The notes under the pieces are model-generated. The model was not told the origin of the DNA, made no database searches, and saw only the letters and a list, made by a program, of their open reading frames with translations. A DNA stretch of 64,000 nt from Saxidomus purpurata (taxonomy: Eukaryota > Mollusca > Bivalvia > Venerida > Veneridae), in contig JAFMSR010000008.1 in the NCBI GenBank assembly GCA_022818135.1, positions 14,268,827-14,332,826 on the forward strand, written 5' to 3'. Shown here piece after piece: positions 37,282-50,130 of the stretch; positions within the stretch are counted from its first letter, which is position 1; each line of letters opens with the position of its first letter. A program made the translations under genes and the position numbers.

Positions 37282-38216
37282 TGAATAAAGAACATAAATC
37301 CCCTACATTAATTAAATTTTCAATTAGCATTCACAATTTGGAGACATTCCCAGAGATTTTAGGAATAAGGACACGTGCATTTTCGTGTACATCATCCAAA
37401 ACAAAGATGGCGTCGAAAATACACAATGGACAGCTGCCATAGAGAAACTTTATTTAAGGATAACAAGAAAACCAAGGAACCGATCGAAAAATCCTTTAAA
37501 TTTGGGAGGGTGACTTTTTCATAGATTATCAAACAGGTATTTATTTTTAGCTGTGTTGTCCAAAAGTACCTTTTCCAGGCCAAAGTTGAGTTTCCCATTG
37601 GGATGGGACAGACTTTAGTTTAAAATTAAGTGTACTGGCTATAGTTTTGCCGACTGGAACAACGGACGTGCAGTCCTACTCGGATATAGATATTTATTAT
37701 GTGATTTATATTAAAACTCTGTTCTAAACTGCTTCGACGGTTGTTTTTTTTTTTTTTTTTGATAAACCTGATAGATACTGCAAGTATTTTCTGGATTGTA
37801 TTTGTTGTCCACACGTAAAATACGTCTAAAGGTTATCGAATAAGCTGTCGAATTTTGTCTAGCGATATGATTTAGAAGGAATATGAATCCATCCATGTTG
37901 ACTCGTTTTTCTCGTAATGTTAACGCAGGAGGCTGGACCGATACACGTGACGAGGTATACCAATAATAACACAATAAACACGATGTAGATAGTTTTGATG
38001 TAATGTTAAGTGGTGTGAATTGGGGAACAACCTAAAGAGAAACAAGGTATGTGCAGTCTAGATTGCCCGTATATTTTCTTCACAAATTAACTGCGTCAAA
38101 CACTAAGACACATTGAAATTTGAATTCAATGAAAGTTTGTAAAACATATTTAAAACACTTAAGTTTATGCCATGTATGACTAAGGTGCTTCAACTTTGCT
38201 AGCTGGGTCCATTCAG

Positions 38217-39735
38217 AGCAATAACAACACTGAAAACAATACTGATGATAAACAAGACAGATCACAAAATTAATTAATATGAAATACAATTGCTCATCAA
38301 GAGTTTTAACTATTTCTATGCAAGTGATCACTTTTGAAGCTGTTTTTCTTGCAAACATTTCTTCAATAACATCATCGTTATTTTCACCTCCAATCTCTTC
38401 CCTTTCAAAAGGTGTTTCGGAATTATTGACTAGTGCAACTTTATTTGTGCTGTGAACCTTACTCTTTCCGCGTTTGCAGATGTTTTTGCTAAATGTACGA
38501 AAAAGGTGTCCAAATCAACACTTAATGCGTTAATTAAATTAGTAATTAGAAGACTGTAGATGACATATAACGCATTTTAAATTAGTCGGTTGAAATTGTG
38601 TCCATCAGTGCTGTTGACGAAGGAACTAAAGCTAAATACAATGTCACTGCAAACGATAACCTCTCATCAGAGTTTGGTCGAGAAAAACATGTAAGCGTAT
38701 TAAGAATTGTGATCCTAGAAACTCACATAAAATGTTATTGTTATTTAATATGCTGGTCTTCTCTTCAAGTTAAATGATGCTTCCGAAGTATCTTGTATCT
38801 TGACAATACGGAAGATGTGTTTTCTATGTTTTGTTCATGTAAGGCCCTTATGGCTGCACTTTTCTTTCATCTACTCGCCATTTTAAGTTATACATGTACG
38901 TTTAATGATCAAATCTCCCGTAGGTGAATTAAATATATGTTTGGAAGTGTCATGCTAGACACAAACATCTTAAAGAAGCATCCGTGTTTGTCAAAAGGAT
39001 ATAATGTAGAATCAACATTACATGTGGTTTTATAACATCTGTTAGAACCACAATAATGCAATGCTGAAATATAACTCATGTCGGAGTAAGGCCACTGTTT
39101 TCAAACAATAAAACCGTTTACCACTTACAACAGATAGTAAAATTTGGAGCTTTCGGTAAAGGAATGTCTTTCTTTCCGCCGAGCATTGATGTGTCCCATG
39201 TAAGCAGTTCATCCGGATTGAATGCCATAAAATTCAATGTTTGTTAAATACTGTGTACGATTGACCTACGGCAGAACGCAATATAATTACAGTCAAAAAC
39301 TTCCTATTAATTGATATTTTGTGAGCTTAATGTTTGTGTTCACATGCGTATATTAAGTTATGTAAAGAGATCATAAAGTAATTTTGATATAACAGTTTCA
39401 GTGATTGCTGTGTCAGTTTATTTTTCTTAATGGTCGAAGACTTTTCTGTAAGTTGGTCTGGTTACTTGTTGGTGCTTTGCTCTGTTTTGGAGTGTTTCTT
39501 TTGGTTTTAACATGGTAAGTGTCATTTGTTTCATTAATACTAAGAAAATATAGAAAATTACACTGAAAAACATCTAAGGGTCTTTCTGAAACTGTCATCC
39601 ATCACATGACGTTGGTTACGCAGAAACCTCAGTTGTGATGTATTGAACAAATATTCAAGTAAATTGTCCATTTCATCATATGTATCTGCTTGGCCTGTTG
39701 CAAAAGTTAGTATTATATTAAAAATATTGCATTTG
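38217..39735 (-). pseudogene. Cys-loop receptor pseudogene P' (copy of P)
   Basis: Shares with P the deletion near the start of exon 2, the TAA after M2 and the frameshift before M4, so the decay preceded the split of the copies. Differences: here the second Cys of the Cys-loop is intact (TGC, in KHGCFFK), and a 14-bp stretch present in P near 30015 is deleted near 39150. Exon 2 begins at 39265 and exon-1 homology spans about 39597-39735. Confidence 0.87.
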
Positions 39736-41006
39736 TTAGAAATACTTCAGAATGTCCTGTACCTAGACAAGTGTATGTATTTATGCTCGTTTGATATTAT
39801 ACCCAGCAACATTAGCAATTTTTAGCACCATGTAGCATTAAATATAATATTTTTCTAGACATATGTACAAAAATGTACCAGCAATTGTTAATGTTTATTT
39901 GTCGTGAAATATATTTGTTCTGTTATCATCTTTATCAATCAGGCACTAACTATTGGATAGGGAATAATACAATCGATGTCCTAATAAATAGAATTTGTTT
40001 GTTGCTGTTAAGTTGATTATATTGATATAACAAGAAATAAAGGGGAAATAAAAGCATGCTGACAGTATTGAAGAGCCCTTGCACGAAAACACATTAAAAG
40101 GTATTTGGTGCATACGTTTCTATATCGTTAAAATTACCACTTTTATCATTCAAACCGTTTGATAGACAGAAAATATTCTTGTCTAAACTTGTCTATCTAT
40201 TTGTTTTGTAAAAGCCTTACTATTTTAATAGATATATATCTTTTATTACCTCCTCATAGGGAGAACACAGTTACTGTATTCAATACAACAATATTTCAAG
40301 ACATCATGACGCTTTTTGTCCTTTCCTTCTTACATTTCGAGGATATCATTTTCTTTATCACACTGCTTTCGTCTGACCTGCGTATTAATTTTATAGTTAT
40401 TTTATCATGTTAGCTTATTGACGACAACAATAACATGCCGAACACATACTCTGTTTAAGTATGGATAAGACTGAGGAAAATGTCCTACTTTAAATGGTTC
40501 TCAATAGTATCGTCTTGCCATTTTGGCAGAACTTTGAATAATCATAAATCATAAAGACTGAAATATTTCACTAGCGAACAAATTTCAGTCTGGTTGTAAA
40601 CCTATTCTGTATGATGAGTCTAGACTGTACTACACTGCGGTGCATTCTTTTCACTTTCATTTTTTGTTTGTTAAGTTATTTAACCAGAGATCCGTTAGAG
40701 TGTTTTGATATACACACATGTTATTACAGTTATTATAAGATCATGAGCTTTCTTGAAAATAATATGGAAATTTTCAAAAAACCTAAACTCTCCCTACTCA
40801 TGTTTGTTAAACACATAAATATGATGAGTTTTTGCCATTAGTGACAACGCAATATAATTTGTTATTTATGTACTCAAAGGGACAATTCAATGATTATTTT
40901 CTAATCGATAGAACTGACCATTTGTTGAATTGAGCCTGATGGAGTAAATCAGACATTTGCTATAACTGTGTGATTTCCAACAGTACGAGTTCTTTGAATA
41001 ACAAAT

Positions 41007-44000
41007 ATGGATTTGAAATTATTGCTTTTTCTTATGCTGACAGGAATAACGGACGGACAAACGTACACAGATATAGATAATTTACTCAGTGATTTATTTA
41101 ATGAATCGAGGTATAACAGATTGATACGGCCGTTGGTGGATCAAAGTGAGAAGATGGAGGTAGACATTGTTTTATTATACCTATCATCGATATATAAATA
41201 TTTTCCGTAAAGTTCGCGACAAGATTCTAGTTTCTTTAACACGATAATATACAATATTACCACGGTCGTCCATACAATAGTACTGTTTATTTATGACACT
41301 AACGAGGTTGCGTTTGATTCGTCATTTGTTTTTTCATGTGACGATGCCAGTAAATAATATTTTTACATAACTGTAATCCTGATGTCAGATAAGCCTTTAC
41401 TTTACGTACAGGACTAGGTTATGATTCCGGTTTCTAGTTAATGATATAGATTGAGTTCAAAGATCAAGCAGTTTGTCTTAAAGGCATACAAATACGAGTG
41501 AATCCTGATATCAGTGTGCTGAAAAACTATACAACTTGTGTTTTAAAAATTTATGTTGATTTAATTATTTTCTCCAGTTATCTATTGTAAGTTTTAGATA
41601 TTTTACTTATCGTTACATGGAATTTCATAAATCTAACCGCTAAATGTTACTAAATGTAAATAGCATCGTAACGCCTTATGGTCGAATTGATAGAGATTTA
41701 AAAAAAATCAAGCGTATTGTACAAACAAATTTTATTTCAAGTGAAAGCTGATTTTGTGACAAGTTAGAGACCATATTTTCGTTCATACAATATTAATTAC
41801 GAAGCTTTTGTTTGTTATTGCGGTGGAATGGATGTACATGTAGTAAAGGAAAACGATGTTTTTTTTCAAATCCGCCTCAAATTGTTTCATGTCATGTGGA
41901 TAGTAAATAATCTAAGAAACAAATGCTAATGTTAATACATTTCCATGTACATCAATATTAATTATTTACACGGTCCCATTTTTGTTAATGTCTTTTTCTG
42001 TTTAAAACTATATATTCTTTACGTATCTTTTGCAGAATTTCATCTGTATGAGCAACAATAAGATATGCATAGGATGCGGATATGGAATATTGATATAGAT
42101 TATTCATCGTTTATATTCATCATGAATAAAGATATTAAATTTATGACAAACATGAACCTATGAATTTGCTGTTTTAGTAAGTGAGGATGACTCGGAAAGT
42201 ATAATTTACCTACTTTACGGCTATGTTTCTTGGATGATGTGTTCATGGTCTGGGATCATTCCCTTGATGAATTAAACAATTTTATCAAGGTTTTTAATGA
42301 TTTTCATGATACAATCAAGTTTACTTACGCTATTTCGAAAGACCACGTGTCTTTCCTTGATGTAGATATATGTAAGGATTCCGGTAATAACATGTCCACA
42401 ATGGTTCATGTTAAAAATACTAACATTCATCAGTATCTTGAATATTCTTCCTGCCATCCTAAAACTTGTAAGGATGGGATACCCTACAGTCAAGCTAAAA
42501 GGTATCGTCGTATTATATCTGATGATCACCAATTTGCCGAATCCTTAGATAAGTTACGTGAATTTTTCGAGATTAGAAATTACTCTGATGACACTATTGA
42601 CAAGGCGTTTAATAGGGCGCGTACTTTGACACAGGATCAAGCACTGGTTTACAATAATAACCATACACAGACTAACATTGTGCCGTTTGTTGTAGAATAT
42701 AACAATTCCCTACCAAATATTGGCCGTATTTTACATAAATACTGGGATTTGTTCAAGCTATCACCAAATCCATCGGTCCAACAATTACACTCTTATAAAC
42801 CAGTCCTGGCCTACAAACGAGGTAAAAATCTCAAGGATTTTTTAGTTAGTTCAAAATATACGTCTGCACCCCTTACCGCCGTCAACGCCCGTTCAAGTCG
42901 ATGCAATAGGCCCAGGTGTACACACTGCACTAGAATTAATCAAACTGATGAATTAATCAGTTCATGCAATATGTCTAAGTTTAAACTTAGAGTAAATACA
43001 GATTGTACATCTACAAATGTTATTTATCTCATAACATGCAAAAAATGTAAAATACAATATGTGGGCCAAACACGACAAAAAGTTTCGAGACGAATGAACG
43101 GTCATAAATTTGATATAAATAATTTCAGCGATCCGGCATTTGCTAGTAATGTTGCTACCCATTTTAATAGCTTTGATCATAATATGGATGACTTTAGCTT
43201 TTTACCAATTGATGTTGTAAAGAACGATTTGGACAGACTGATGCGCGAGACTTACTGGATCCATACTTTAAATACAACTTGGCCCAGTGGTATGAACAGT
43301 AGCGTATTATTTGATGTGTGAACTTAACATATCTTATATTCATTAGTAATGGTTTTTCATATAGACATGTTGGGTTTTATATTTATTTATCGTGTATTGA
43401 ATAAATAAAACCCGCCGCATCAGTTTGATCCATATCTATATAGAGAATATTAGGTAACTGTCTTAGTGTGATTGAATTTATTAGGCGAGTTGGAGAAAGG
43501 TTTATACGGCGAGGCTCTGCCGAGCCGTATAAACTTTTCGGAGACGAGCCTAATAAATTCATTCACACTAAGACGGTAACCTAATATTCTTTTTACCCTA
43601 CCTTTTACATAAAAAATGTCTTTTTCGTTTTTTTTATTAATTAAGATTAAATTCCAGCTTTAAAACTGTCTGTCGCTATGACGCGTATGAATACATTACA
43701 TCACAACCCAGTTACACATTTATTTCGATCAAGTTAATACACTACACAAACACGTCCGTGTTAAACTGAAGTGAAACAACATGCAAAAATAAAACTGAAA
43801 AAGCTCAACACCTAAAACTGTTATTTTAAGCTATTCTAAACTGAATGAGATAAACTTTACTGGTATGCTTTATTAATTTCTGCTACTGTGCTATAAGTGA
43901 CGTCAGTCAATACAACATGTGTCATGAACAGTGATGACGTGAAGTATTCACTAAAAGTACCGGATTTTAACATTTGTTAGCCATTCAGGTGATAACCAAG

Positions 44001-46965
44001 ATTACTTACTGATTGCATTTATAAATATGGACATTTTGAACACTGAAGACTGCACCATAAAACTGTATAGATTCTAATATGTGCTATAAGTGCGAGTGGG
44101 TGGGGTGTCGCTGAACTGGACCCTGGACTGGAGCTGACTGTGGTAAATAGAAATGCCATGTATATCTACGGGACGCGCTTAGTTGCTTGATACTGACTCG
44201 GTTGGTCTGAGACATGTAGTCAACAGTTGCTGATAGAAGATTCGAACATCATTTGTTTCTCTTCGAAAACAGAACTCTTGGCTTAGAGATGGACTGGAAC
44301 AAAAACCAAGTTTCAAAAAACAAGTGGAACATATATGCAAATATGAGTCATTCGTGCCAGATATTCAAACTGTATTCAATGATAGCTTTGGGATAACATC
44401 TTTTATTCAAGAAATAGGTGTGATCCCGTAATTTCTGGGCAAGATGTTTCCTGATAGAATGATTGACACAGTGATTGAACGACTCAAATAAACAATAGTG
44501 TACAATATCATATTAAAAGAAAGGACTTCAAATCTTGCAATACTGACAAACTTCAATCCTTCCAGTGACAAAAAAATATATTTCAATACTCAATCAATAT
44601 GCTAACTTGTTAATCTAATATCACCTACCTATCATAACTTACAATGTATGATAAGCTGAAAATTATTAGAAAGAACTTTTAAGAAGTAAGACACAGGAGC
44701 TCATTAGTGACTTTATGACTAAAATGGCTAAATGTTGATAAGTTCTTGTTTATCTTTGTGATGCATGGAGATTAATGTTTTCTGGCATATTAAATTTTAA
44801 GAATAACATATCTACATGAAAATGATCACTGAGTGACTCTTTGGTTATAGGCCCTACCACAGTTCATGTTTCAATCAAATACTTGGATATTTAACCATTT
44901 GGTCAGGGTCTATATAATAAAAACATCATGCTTGGGATAAACCCTTTAAATGTAACAGCATGCAATGGTTTATCAGAAGATCATGCATGCATTTTTCTTA
45001 AATATTAGCAGTTTTTCACGAATTAAATAAATTTACACAAATTTGCAACATCATGGGTGTTAAAGTGCACAGACATTCAATTTTCAATCAAATACTTGGA
45101 TATTTAACCATTTGGTCAGGGTCTATATAATAAAAATATCATGCTTGGGATAAACCTTTTAAATGCAACAACATGCAATGGTTTATCAGAAGATCATGCA
45201 TGCATTTTTCTTAAATATTAGCAGTTTTTCAAGAATTAAATAAATTTACACAAACTTGCAACATCATGAGTGTTAAAGTGCATAAACATTCAATTTTCTC
45301 CACAGTTCTAGTTCATTCTAGTTAAATTCAGATACATTTACTGTAGAGAAAGATTAAAAACAGTGAAACAATTAATTTTGACAATTTAATACAGCATTTT
45401 CTTATTTGAGAAAAAGATCATGATTAGATCTACCAGTATTTATGTATTTTGAAAATGACATTTGTTGATGTTGAAAATTAAATAATTACTGCAGTATACA
45501 AAAGAAAACTCATGTTTTTATTTTTATTGTGTCAGCATTTTAATCAATGTTTAATTGTTTACATGTACTTCATGACCGACAAACTAGGTTAAGTGATTTC
45601 GGTTTTATAAAAACATAATTCGTTGATTAGTTTGTTTGATCTGATCTGTTACTAGAAATTATAATACGACAGTAATACCATCGCGCCTTTCACACTCTTC
45701 TTTTATTTTTTGTTTTTGCTTATTCGCATTTTGTTTATATTAAATTTTACTCATTGAACTTTTTTGCCTCGTTTAATTTTTGTTCTTTTACTTGAATATT
45801 TGCATATATTTTGTAGGTTAACATCACCCTATACCTAACTGCCATGGAATCATTTGATATCTCAACCGGCCTGTTACACACGACAGGACATTTCGAAATA
45901 ACGTGGTTTGATGAATTTCTGGCATGGGATCCTTTAAAATACGGCGGAAAAGAAATAGTTCAGTTATCTATGTCAAAGATTTGGAAACCCTATTTTGCCT
46001 TTACAAACCAACCAGACGGCGAAGATGTTCTCACAGACAGAAGCTCCGTTACACCTGTTTGGGTTTCGTGCGCAGGTTATGTGACGATGTTTAAAGGTGG
46101 CATATTTGATACTAGATGTGACGTTGACACAACGTATTATCCTTTTGATACACATATTTGTATATTTCCGTTGACTGTACTGAATCACGATACCTCCGAA
46201 CTAACTGTCGCATCTTCCACATTTATAGTTATGGATGACTTTAAAGAGAACATTGAATGGGAGGTATACAGCAGGAATGTTGATGAAAATAAAAACGTGT
46301 CCGAACCGAAAAAGTGGAAAGCTTTACCTCTGTGGCAAAGGTCAGTTATCATAAAGAGAAGGCCAGGTTTTGAAATGCTGAATAACATTTTATTGGTAAC
46401 ATTTCTGACGTTTCTGAACATATTCGCTTGTTTTGTGCGTCCAGATTCAGGCGAAAGACTGTCGTTTGCTGTGACATTATACCTCTCTTTAGTTTTTGCT
46501 GATGCTGGATTAATAGCAGATATACCGAATAACTCCTTGAAAATACCTGTCATAGCTTACGATATTTTTGTGATGAACTTGATAAATACTGCTGGTGTTT
46601 TCTGGAGTATATTTATGGTTCACTTATCAAAAACATCTAACACTAACCTGAAAATGCCGGCTTTTGTCTTACGATATGTTTCAAAGCAAATACGAAGGCG
46701 CAACATGACGTCATCCTTGCCGACTATTGATTCTAGCAAAGGAAATGACGTAGAAGGTAATGATACATGCGGAGAAATTATTGGAAAGACAAACATAACA
46801 GACAGTAATGGAAATGACGTGGAGACAGAGAACGTTAATACTGAAAAAGAGGAATTGTCCGGGCTAGATGTCGCAATTGTTCTTGACAAGATATATTTTG
46901 TTGTTGCCCTCACAACTTTCATTGATTTATACGTAGTCATTTTGATTATATATTTAAGTAATTAG
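41007..46965 (+). CDS. Gene A': divergent Cys-loop channel subunit, copy of gene A
   Basis: Exons 41007-41159 and 45817-46965, with the same 51-codon first exon and phase-0 junction, give 433 residues. Relative to A, six residues differ: L8F and A15T in the signal peptide, V120E and A181T in the ligand domain, N286D just outside M2, and A368T in the M3-M4 loop. The donor is GAG|gtagac, closer to consensus than the gttgac of A. The intron is 4657 bp against 2773 bp and contains a truncated Penelope-like element in the same orientation. All receptor hallmarks of A (Cys-loop, GER, M1-M4) are intact. It may be the second allele of A or a very recent tandem copy; the sequence alone cannot settle this. 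Confidence 0.92.
42206..43321 (+). CDS. Penelope-like element ORF: end of reverse transcriptase plus GIY-YIG endonuclease
   Basis: The frame is open from the insertion edge: LPTLRLCFLDDVFMVW, with FLDD as the catalytic 'xxDD' motif C of the reverse transcriptase. The RT thumb region follows. Near residues 225-235 (counted from 42230) is a Cys cluster, CNRPRCTHC, as in the linker of Penelope-like elements. The GIY-YIG nuclease follows: NVIYLITC..C.IQYVGQT, then R at the RRMNGH motif and a later E in MRETYWI. The frame is intact to the stop at 43319. The N-terminal half, with the remaining RT motifs, is missing, so this copy cannot move by itself. Not a host gene. Confidence 0.92.
   Translation, partial: LPTLRLCFLDDVFMVWDHSLDELNNFIKVFNDFHDTIKFTYAISKDHVSFLDVDICKDSGNNMSTMVHVKNTNIHQYLEYSSCHPKTCKDGIPYSQAKRYRRIISDDHQFAESLDKLREFFEIRNYSDDTIDKAFNRARTLTQDQALVYNNNHTQTNIVPFVVEYNNSLPNIGRILHKYWDLFKLSPNPSVQQLHSYKPVLAYKRGKNLKDFLVSSKYTSAPLTAVNARSSRCNRPRCTHCTRINQTDELISSCNMSKFKLRVNTDCTSTNVIYLITCKKCKIQYVGQTRQKVSRRMNGHKFDINNFSDPAFASNVATHFNSFDHNMDDFSFLPIDVVKNDLDRLMRETYWIHTLNTTWPSGMNSSVLFDV
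42206..43430 (+). mobile_element. 5'-truncated Penelope-like retroelement in the A' intron
   Basis: The two intron copies agree up to 'gaaagtataat' (42205), then this element begins in mid-reverse-transcriptase. The 3' end lies near 43400-43430, after an AATAAA-type signal at about 43400. The 5' truncation is typical of target-primed insertion. The right limit is approximate because the matching intron copy differs throughout this interval. Confidence 0.85.
43444..43590. repeat. Long near-perfect palindrome (foldback element)
   Basis: The arms agaatattaggtaactgtct... and its reverse complement ...ctaatattct span 147 bp with only a few mismatches. The apex is cgaggctctgccgag. It lies just after the Penelope-like element in the A' intron. 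It could be a MITE or foldback insertion; transcribed, it would form a long hairpin. Confidence 0.93.
44871..45297. repeat. 213-bp direct tandem duplication
   Basis: Two units, 44871-45083 and 45084-45297, both begin tcaatcaaatacttggatat and differ at only a few positions. They lie in the copy-2-specific intron segment. Confidence 0.93.
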
Positions 46966-48099
46966 ATTTATTGAGTAAAAATCAGTTGAAGCAGTATGAA
47001 TATAATTTTTGTTTAAATATCGTGCAATTATGTCTAACTATTAAAGTGACATTTAAATAAGCTAAAATATACCAAATAATGTAATGAAACTCTCGTGTAA
47101 TTTCTTGTCAACAAGCAGAGTTATTATGTCCAACAGCATTCAATGCATGTTTTTTTTTTTAAAAAAGAAACACAACAACTCGTGTAGGGAACGTGTTGTT
47201 TTTGAAACGACATTACTATGTTGTTTTCTAAAAGTATCAAGTGAGCATTGCCATATTGCAATTTATATTATACTGATTTACTATCTTGTACAGTTATAGT
47301 GTCCGTTGGAGAAAAGTGTTATGAGTAGAACTTGTGAAATAAGGAAAACAAAAATCTTTAATATAATTACATTATGTAATAATAGGCCGTAAATCTTGTC
47401 GAGACAGTTTCAAGACATAAAAAGATATGTTTTCCTAAGAGAAATACTCCCTACATCTAGCAGGTTATATTCTAAATACATACATAATGTGTTCAATGAA
47501 CGTAAAATGATAATAAATACAATTTTACAGAACAGCAATATAGAGACCTTGGATGTTTTACGGTATTGCAACATATTTTAAAACGCTGATTTTACCAACG
47601 ATGACTGGAGTTTATAGCTATAACTTTTAGGTTAAGTAATAATACTTGCAAATATTCTATTATTTACGCTTTTGAAAATATTTTAATTTGACACCATTAT
47701 TAGAGTGTGCCTCTTCCACTGTTTGATTATAGTGTCGGAACTTGCGTGTGCACCAAGTTTAATCAATACTCTAACATCTCAGAAGGAAACGCTGACAAAC
47801 CATGCTTCATCTTAACAAGGCAGCTCGCGACATAACATAAGTACAGTCTTCCAACAACCAGATACACTAGAAAAACAACCTGTCCGCTGAGAAAAATACA
47901 GAACAATGTAAATATAGAAGCATATCCTCGAAATGCCTCAACACAATTTAACATGTAAAGAACTTAAAACACATGCTATATATAGTATGCCGAATAATTG
48001 AATACAAAGTATGGCGTTAAACCAGGAATACCACTATTGTGAGATCAGTTGGCATCATTCATATCAAAACTTTTCTATTCATTTGAAGCCGAGCCATAG
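46966..48099. other. 3' flank of gene A' and unassigned DNA
   Basis: Up to 47788 it mirrors the flank of gene A. At 47763-47954 on the minus strand a 63-codon frame contains a hydrophobic stretch (FTLFCIFLSGQVVFLVYLVV) that loosely resembles a fourth membrane segment. It lacks DNA similarity to the M4 of gene C and is not called as a gene. Confidence 0.4.
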
Positions 48100-49260
48100 C
48101 ACTTAGTGCGTTCTCTATTTTATCATTCAAAATGCAAATCATGCGTTTTAACGTAAATGACAAAGATAATACAAATAATACATTCTATATCTCCATATGG
48201 AATTGTTTTGGCATTAAAGTTAAACACGTCATAGTGTCAAATAAATGGGGAGCGGTGGTGTAGGTTAAGGTGTCTGCCGCTCATCCCAGAGGATGCGGGT
48301 TCGATCCCCACTTTGGTCACGACCGTACCTCCTCAAATGACACCAGAACCGGTTTTTTCAGGAAACTGACTCGAGAGTGACTCAATAAGCTATAAGCTTT
48401 CTTCACAATCGAGCTAAAATAAATAAGTATAAACTAACTTAATAAATGCTTCATCGGTATTTTATTTGGAATAACGCTTAATGCCTTTTTGGCAGATGCT
48501 CACTCTTCACCGCAACACTGGTTTGATAGTTGAGATATATTTCAAATAATATTTTTATGCATTTTGTCGTTCAGATCATAACAATTCAATTTCAAGTCAA
48601 TAGCTTTTATCTTTTGTCTTCTTTCAATATAAACAACGCCTCTTTATCTTTTAGAAATGTGAACATGCAGTCACATGAATAAGATTTAAGCGCAACTGCT
48701 TTTGTGCTGCTTTTCTGTAACTGGAGTGAATCTTGCATATCCGTGCCATTTGTTAAAATAATGGAACTACACATTATCATTTTGAAAGCGTATTCAAAAT
48801 GGTTTGAAAGCAAGTTGCTTTTTCATCATATGATTTAGATATATTTTGTTTTTCAAAACCAATTTAAAAGGAAAGCACCATTTGTCTTTCCGAAATGTAT
48901 GGTATATTTAGTTATGAAAATATGCAGAAAACGATTAAGCTAGGGGACCAACTGGTTAGTTTTTGGATTTTTGCACTTCCTAAAATTTAAATTTGTTAAA
49001 AGTCAAATATTTTATATAACCTGGAAAAAAACAATAATGCACGATAGGTATATTTTAGTGCAAAAAAGATTTAACAATTTTGAGAATTACATGTTTGACC
49101 TCACATTTTGTGACTAAAATTTTAATTTTGCCATGGAGATAAGGGTACAAAAAGGGTCTCAAAAACTATAAGATCTTTACTAAACTATATTCAAACTTTA
49201 CAACAAAGGGAATATCCAGTATATAAACAGACAGTAAAAATAAATTCCTGTAACACAAAA
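48100..49260. repeat. Segmental duplication, copy 1 (relative at 56250-58020)
   Basis: Landmarks shared in order with 56250-58020: ttctct.ttttatcatt.aa, ttaaacacgtcat.gtgtc, ggaataacgcttaatgc, tacacattatcattttgaaa, ttttggatttttgcacttcc, ataaacagacagtaa. The copies are clearly older than those at the gaps. This one carries a SINE; the other carries the ACGAAA palindrome array. Confidence 0.85.
48248..48440 (+). mobile_element. Full-length tRNA-derived SINE with target-site duplication
   Basis: The head is tRNA-like, with box A in ggtggtgtaggttaagg and box B ggttcgatccc. The body carries gactcgagagtgactcaata and acaatcgagctaaaataaat. The 8-bp aataaatg occurs at 48240-48247 and 48441-48448. The related segment at 56400-56407 has a single aataaatg in the same context, which is the empty site. 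It resembles tRNA-SINEs described from bivalves; the exact family name is not verified. Confidence 0.93.
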
Positions 49261-49349
49261 AAACAAAAAGTAGATCTGTAAAATATGTGTTAAAATCTTA
49301 AATCGATGGAACAGGTAGGTATAAGTTAATACATGATTTTAAAAAATAT

Positions 49350-49425
49350 TCATGCACAGGACTCGAACCCTTACCAGTATGCATGACAGTCCAACAATCA
49401 ACGCCCTGTGCTAATGAGATATTTA
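49350..49425 (-). repeat. tRNA-like sequence (SINE head or pseudo-tRNA)
   Basis: The minus strand carries a box-A-like TAGCACAGGGCG, then TGGACTGTCATGCATAC (anticodon-arm-like), then a perfect box B GGTTCGAGTCC. The D-arm spacing is irregular, so a working tRNA is unlikely. Confidence 0.5.
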
Positions 49426-49789
49426 CAATAAATAGATGTAATCATCAGCTATATTGTGTTCGTTCTTTGATGATAACTGAATAGTTTCGTTGTATTTACA
49501 TGTACTATCAACTTATCCTGACTGACGTACACGTGTCCTGATCATATTAGATCACATTAGATAAATACAAATATAATGGCCATTAGTTACCTGGCAACAG
49601 GATTCGTTACTTTACAACTCAAAGGTATTTGGATCTCGAAAACGTAATTGTTATTTTGTAAAGAGTTAATTGAATTTACCATGATTGAACACAATTGAAA
49701 AGAGTGTGGTTAAATTGCACGTAAGTGTGATTCAGATATGAGATTACCTGTCCCCTCTCCCCCCGGACACACGGCTCTATTAACTCCGG

Positions 49790-50125
49790 CTTCTCGAACT
49801 CATTAATAATTCCAATAAGCTAAACGCATGTAAATACGAGAAATCAAGCACTAGTGTGCCGTGAACTCATACAAACCGTGTTTTAAAAAAGTATGCTGAT
49901 TTACTTGTATCGAAAATATATCTATCTTCAGCTAAATGCTTCCAACGGTTTACTTATTGTAACAGATCAAGTCCTCTAAAGTCTCATGACATACCGCTTC
50001 ATATTAAATGTCCATTCAATTAAACATTGCTGTAATCAAACTTTGTTTTCGTTGTTATTAAGGTGACGTGATATTCCATACCAATTTTCCCTAAAATAAT
50101 ATCGTAACGCTAAATTTGGTGAATA
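49790..50125 (+). repeat. Relic of the gene A intron
   Basis: aaatacgagaaatcaagcac..gtgtgcNg, ccgtgttttaaaaaagtatgctg and atcgtaacgc follow in the same order as in the gene A intron at 32355-32560. It is a diverged duplicate without any exon. Confidence 0.55.
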
Positions 50126-50130
50126 TTATA

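Larger units (their letters stand above)
37617..47788. repeat. Receptor-locus block, copy 2 (right of gap 2)
   Basis: Counterpart of 28487-36781, carrying P' and A'. It is longer because the intron of A' has a 3.4-kb segment (42206-45592), including a Penelope-like element and a long palindrome, where gene A has a different 1.5-kb segment. Homology to the left copy stops only because that contig ends. Confidence 0.9.

Noticed and set aside
36699..37442. Long reading frames across gap 2
   Set aside because: Same artefact; the real parts on each side do not belong together.
47763..47954. Fourth membrane segment of another receptor
   Set aside because: The hydrophobic pattern alone is weak, there is no DNA similarity to the known M4 exons, and no M1-M3 is nearby.
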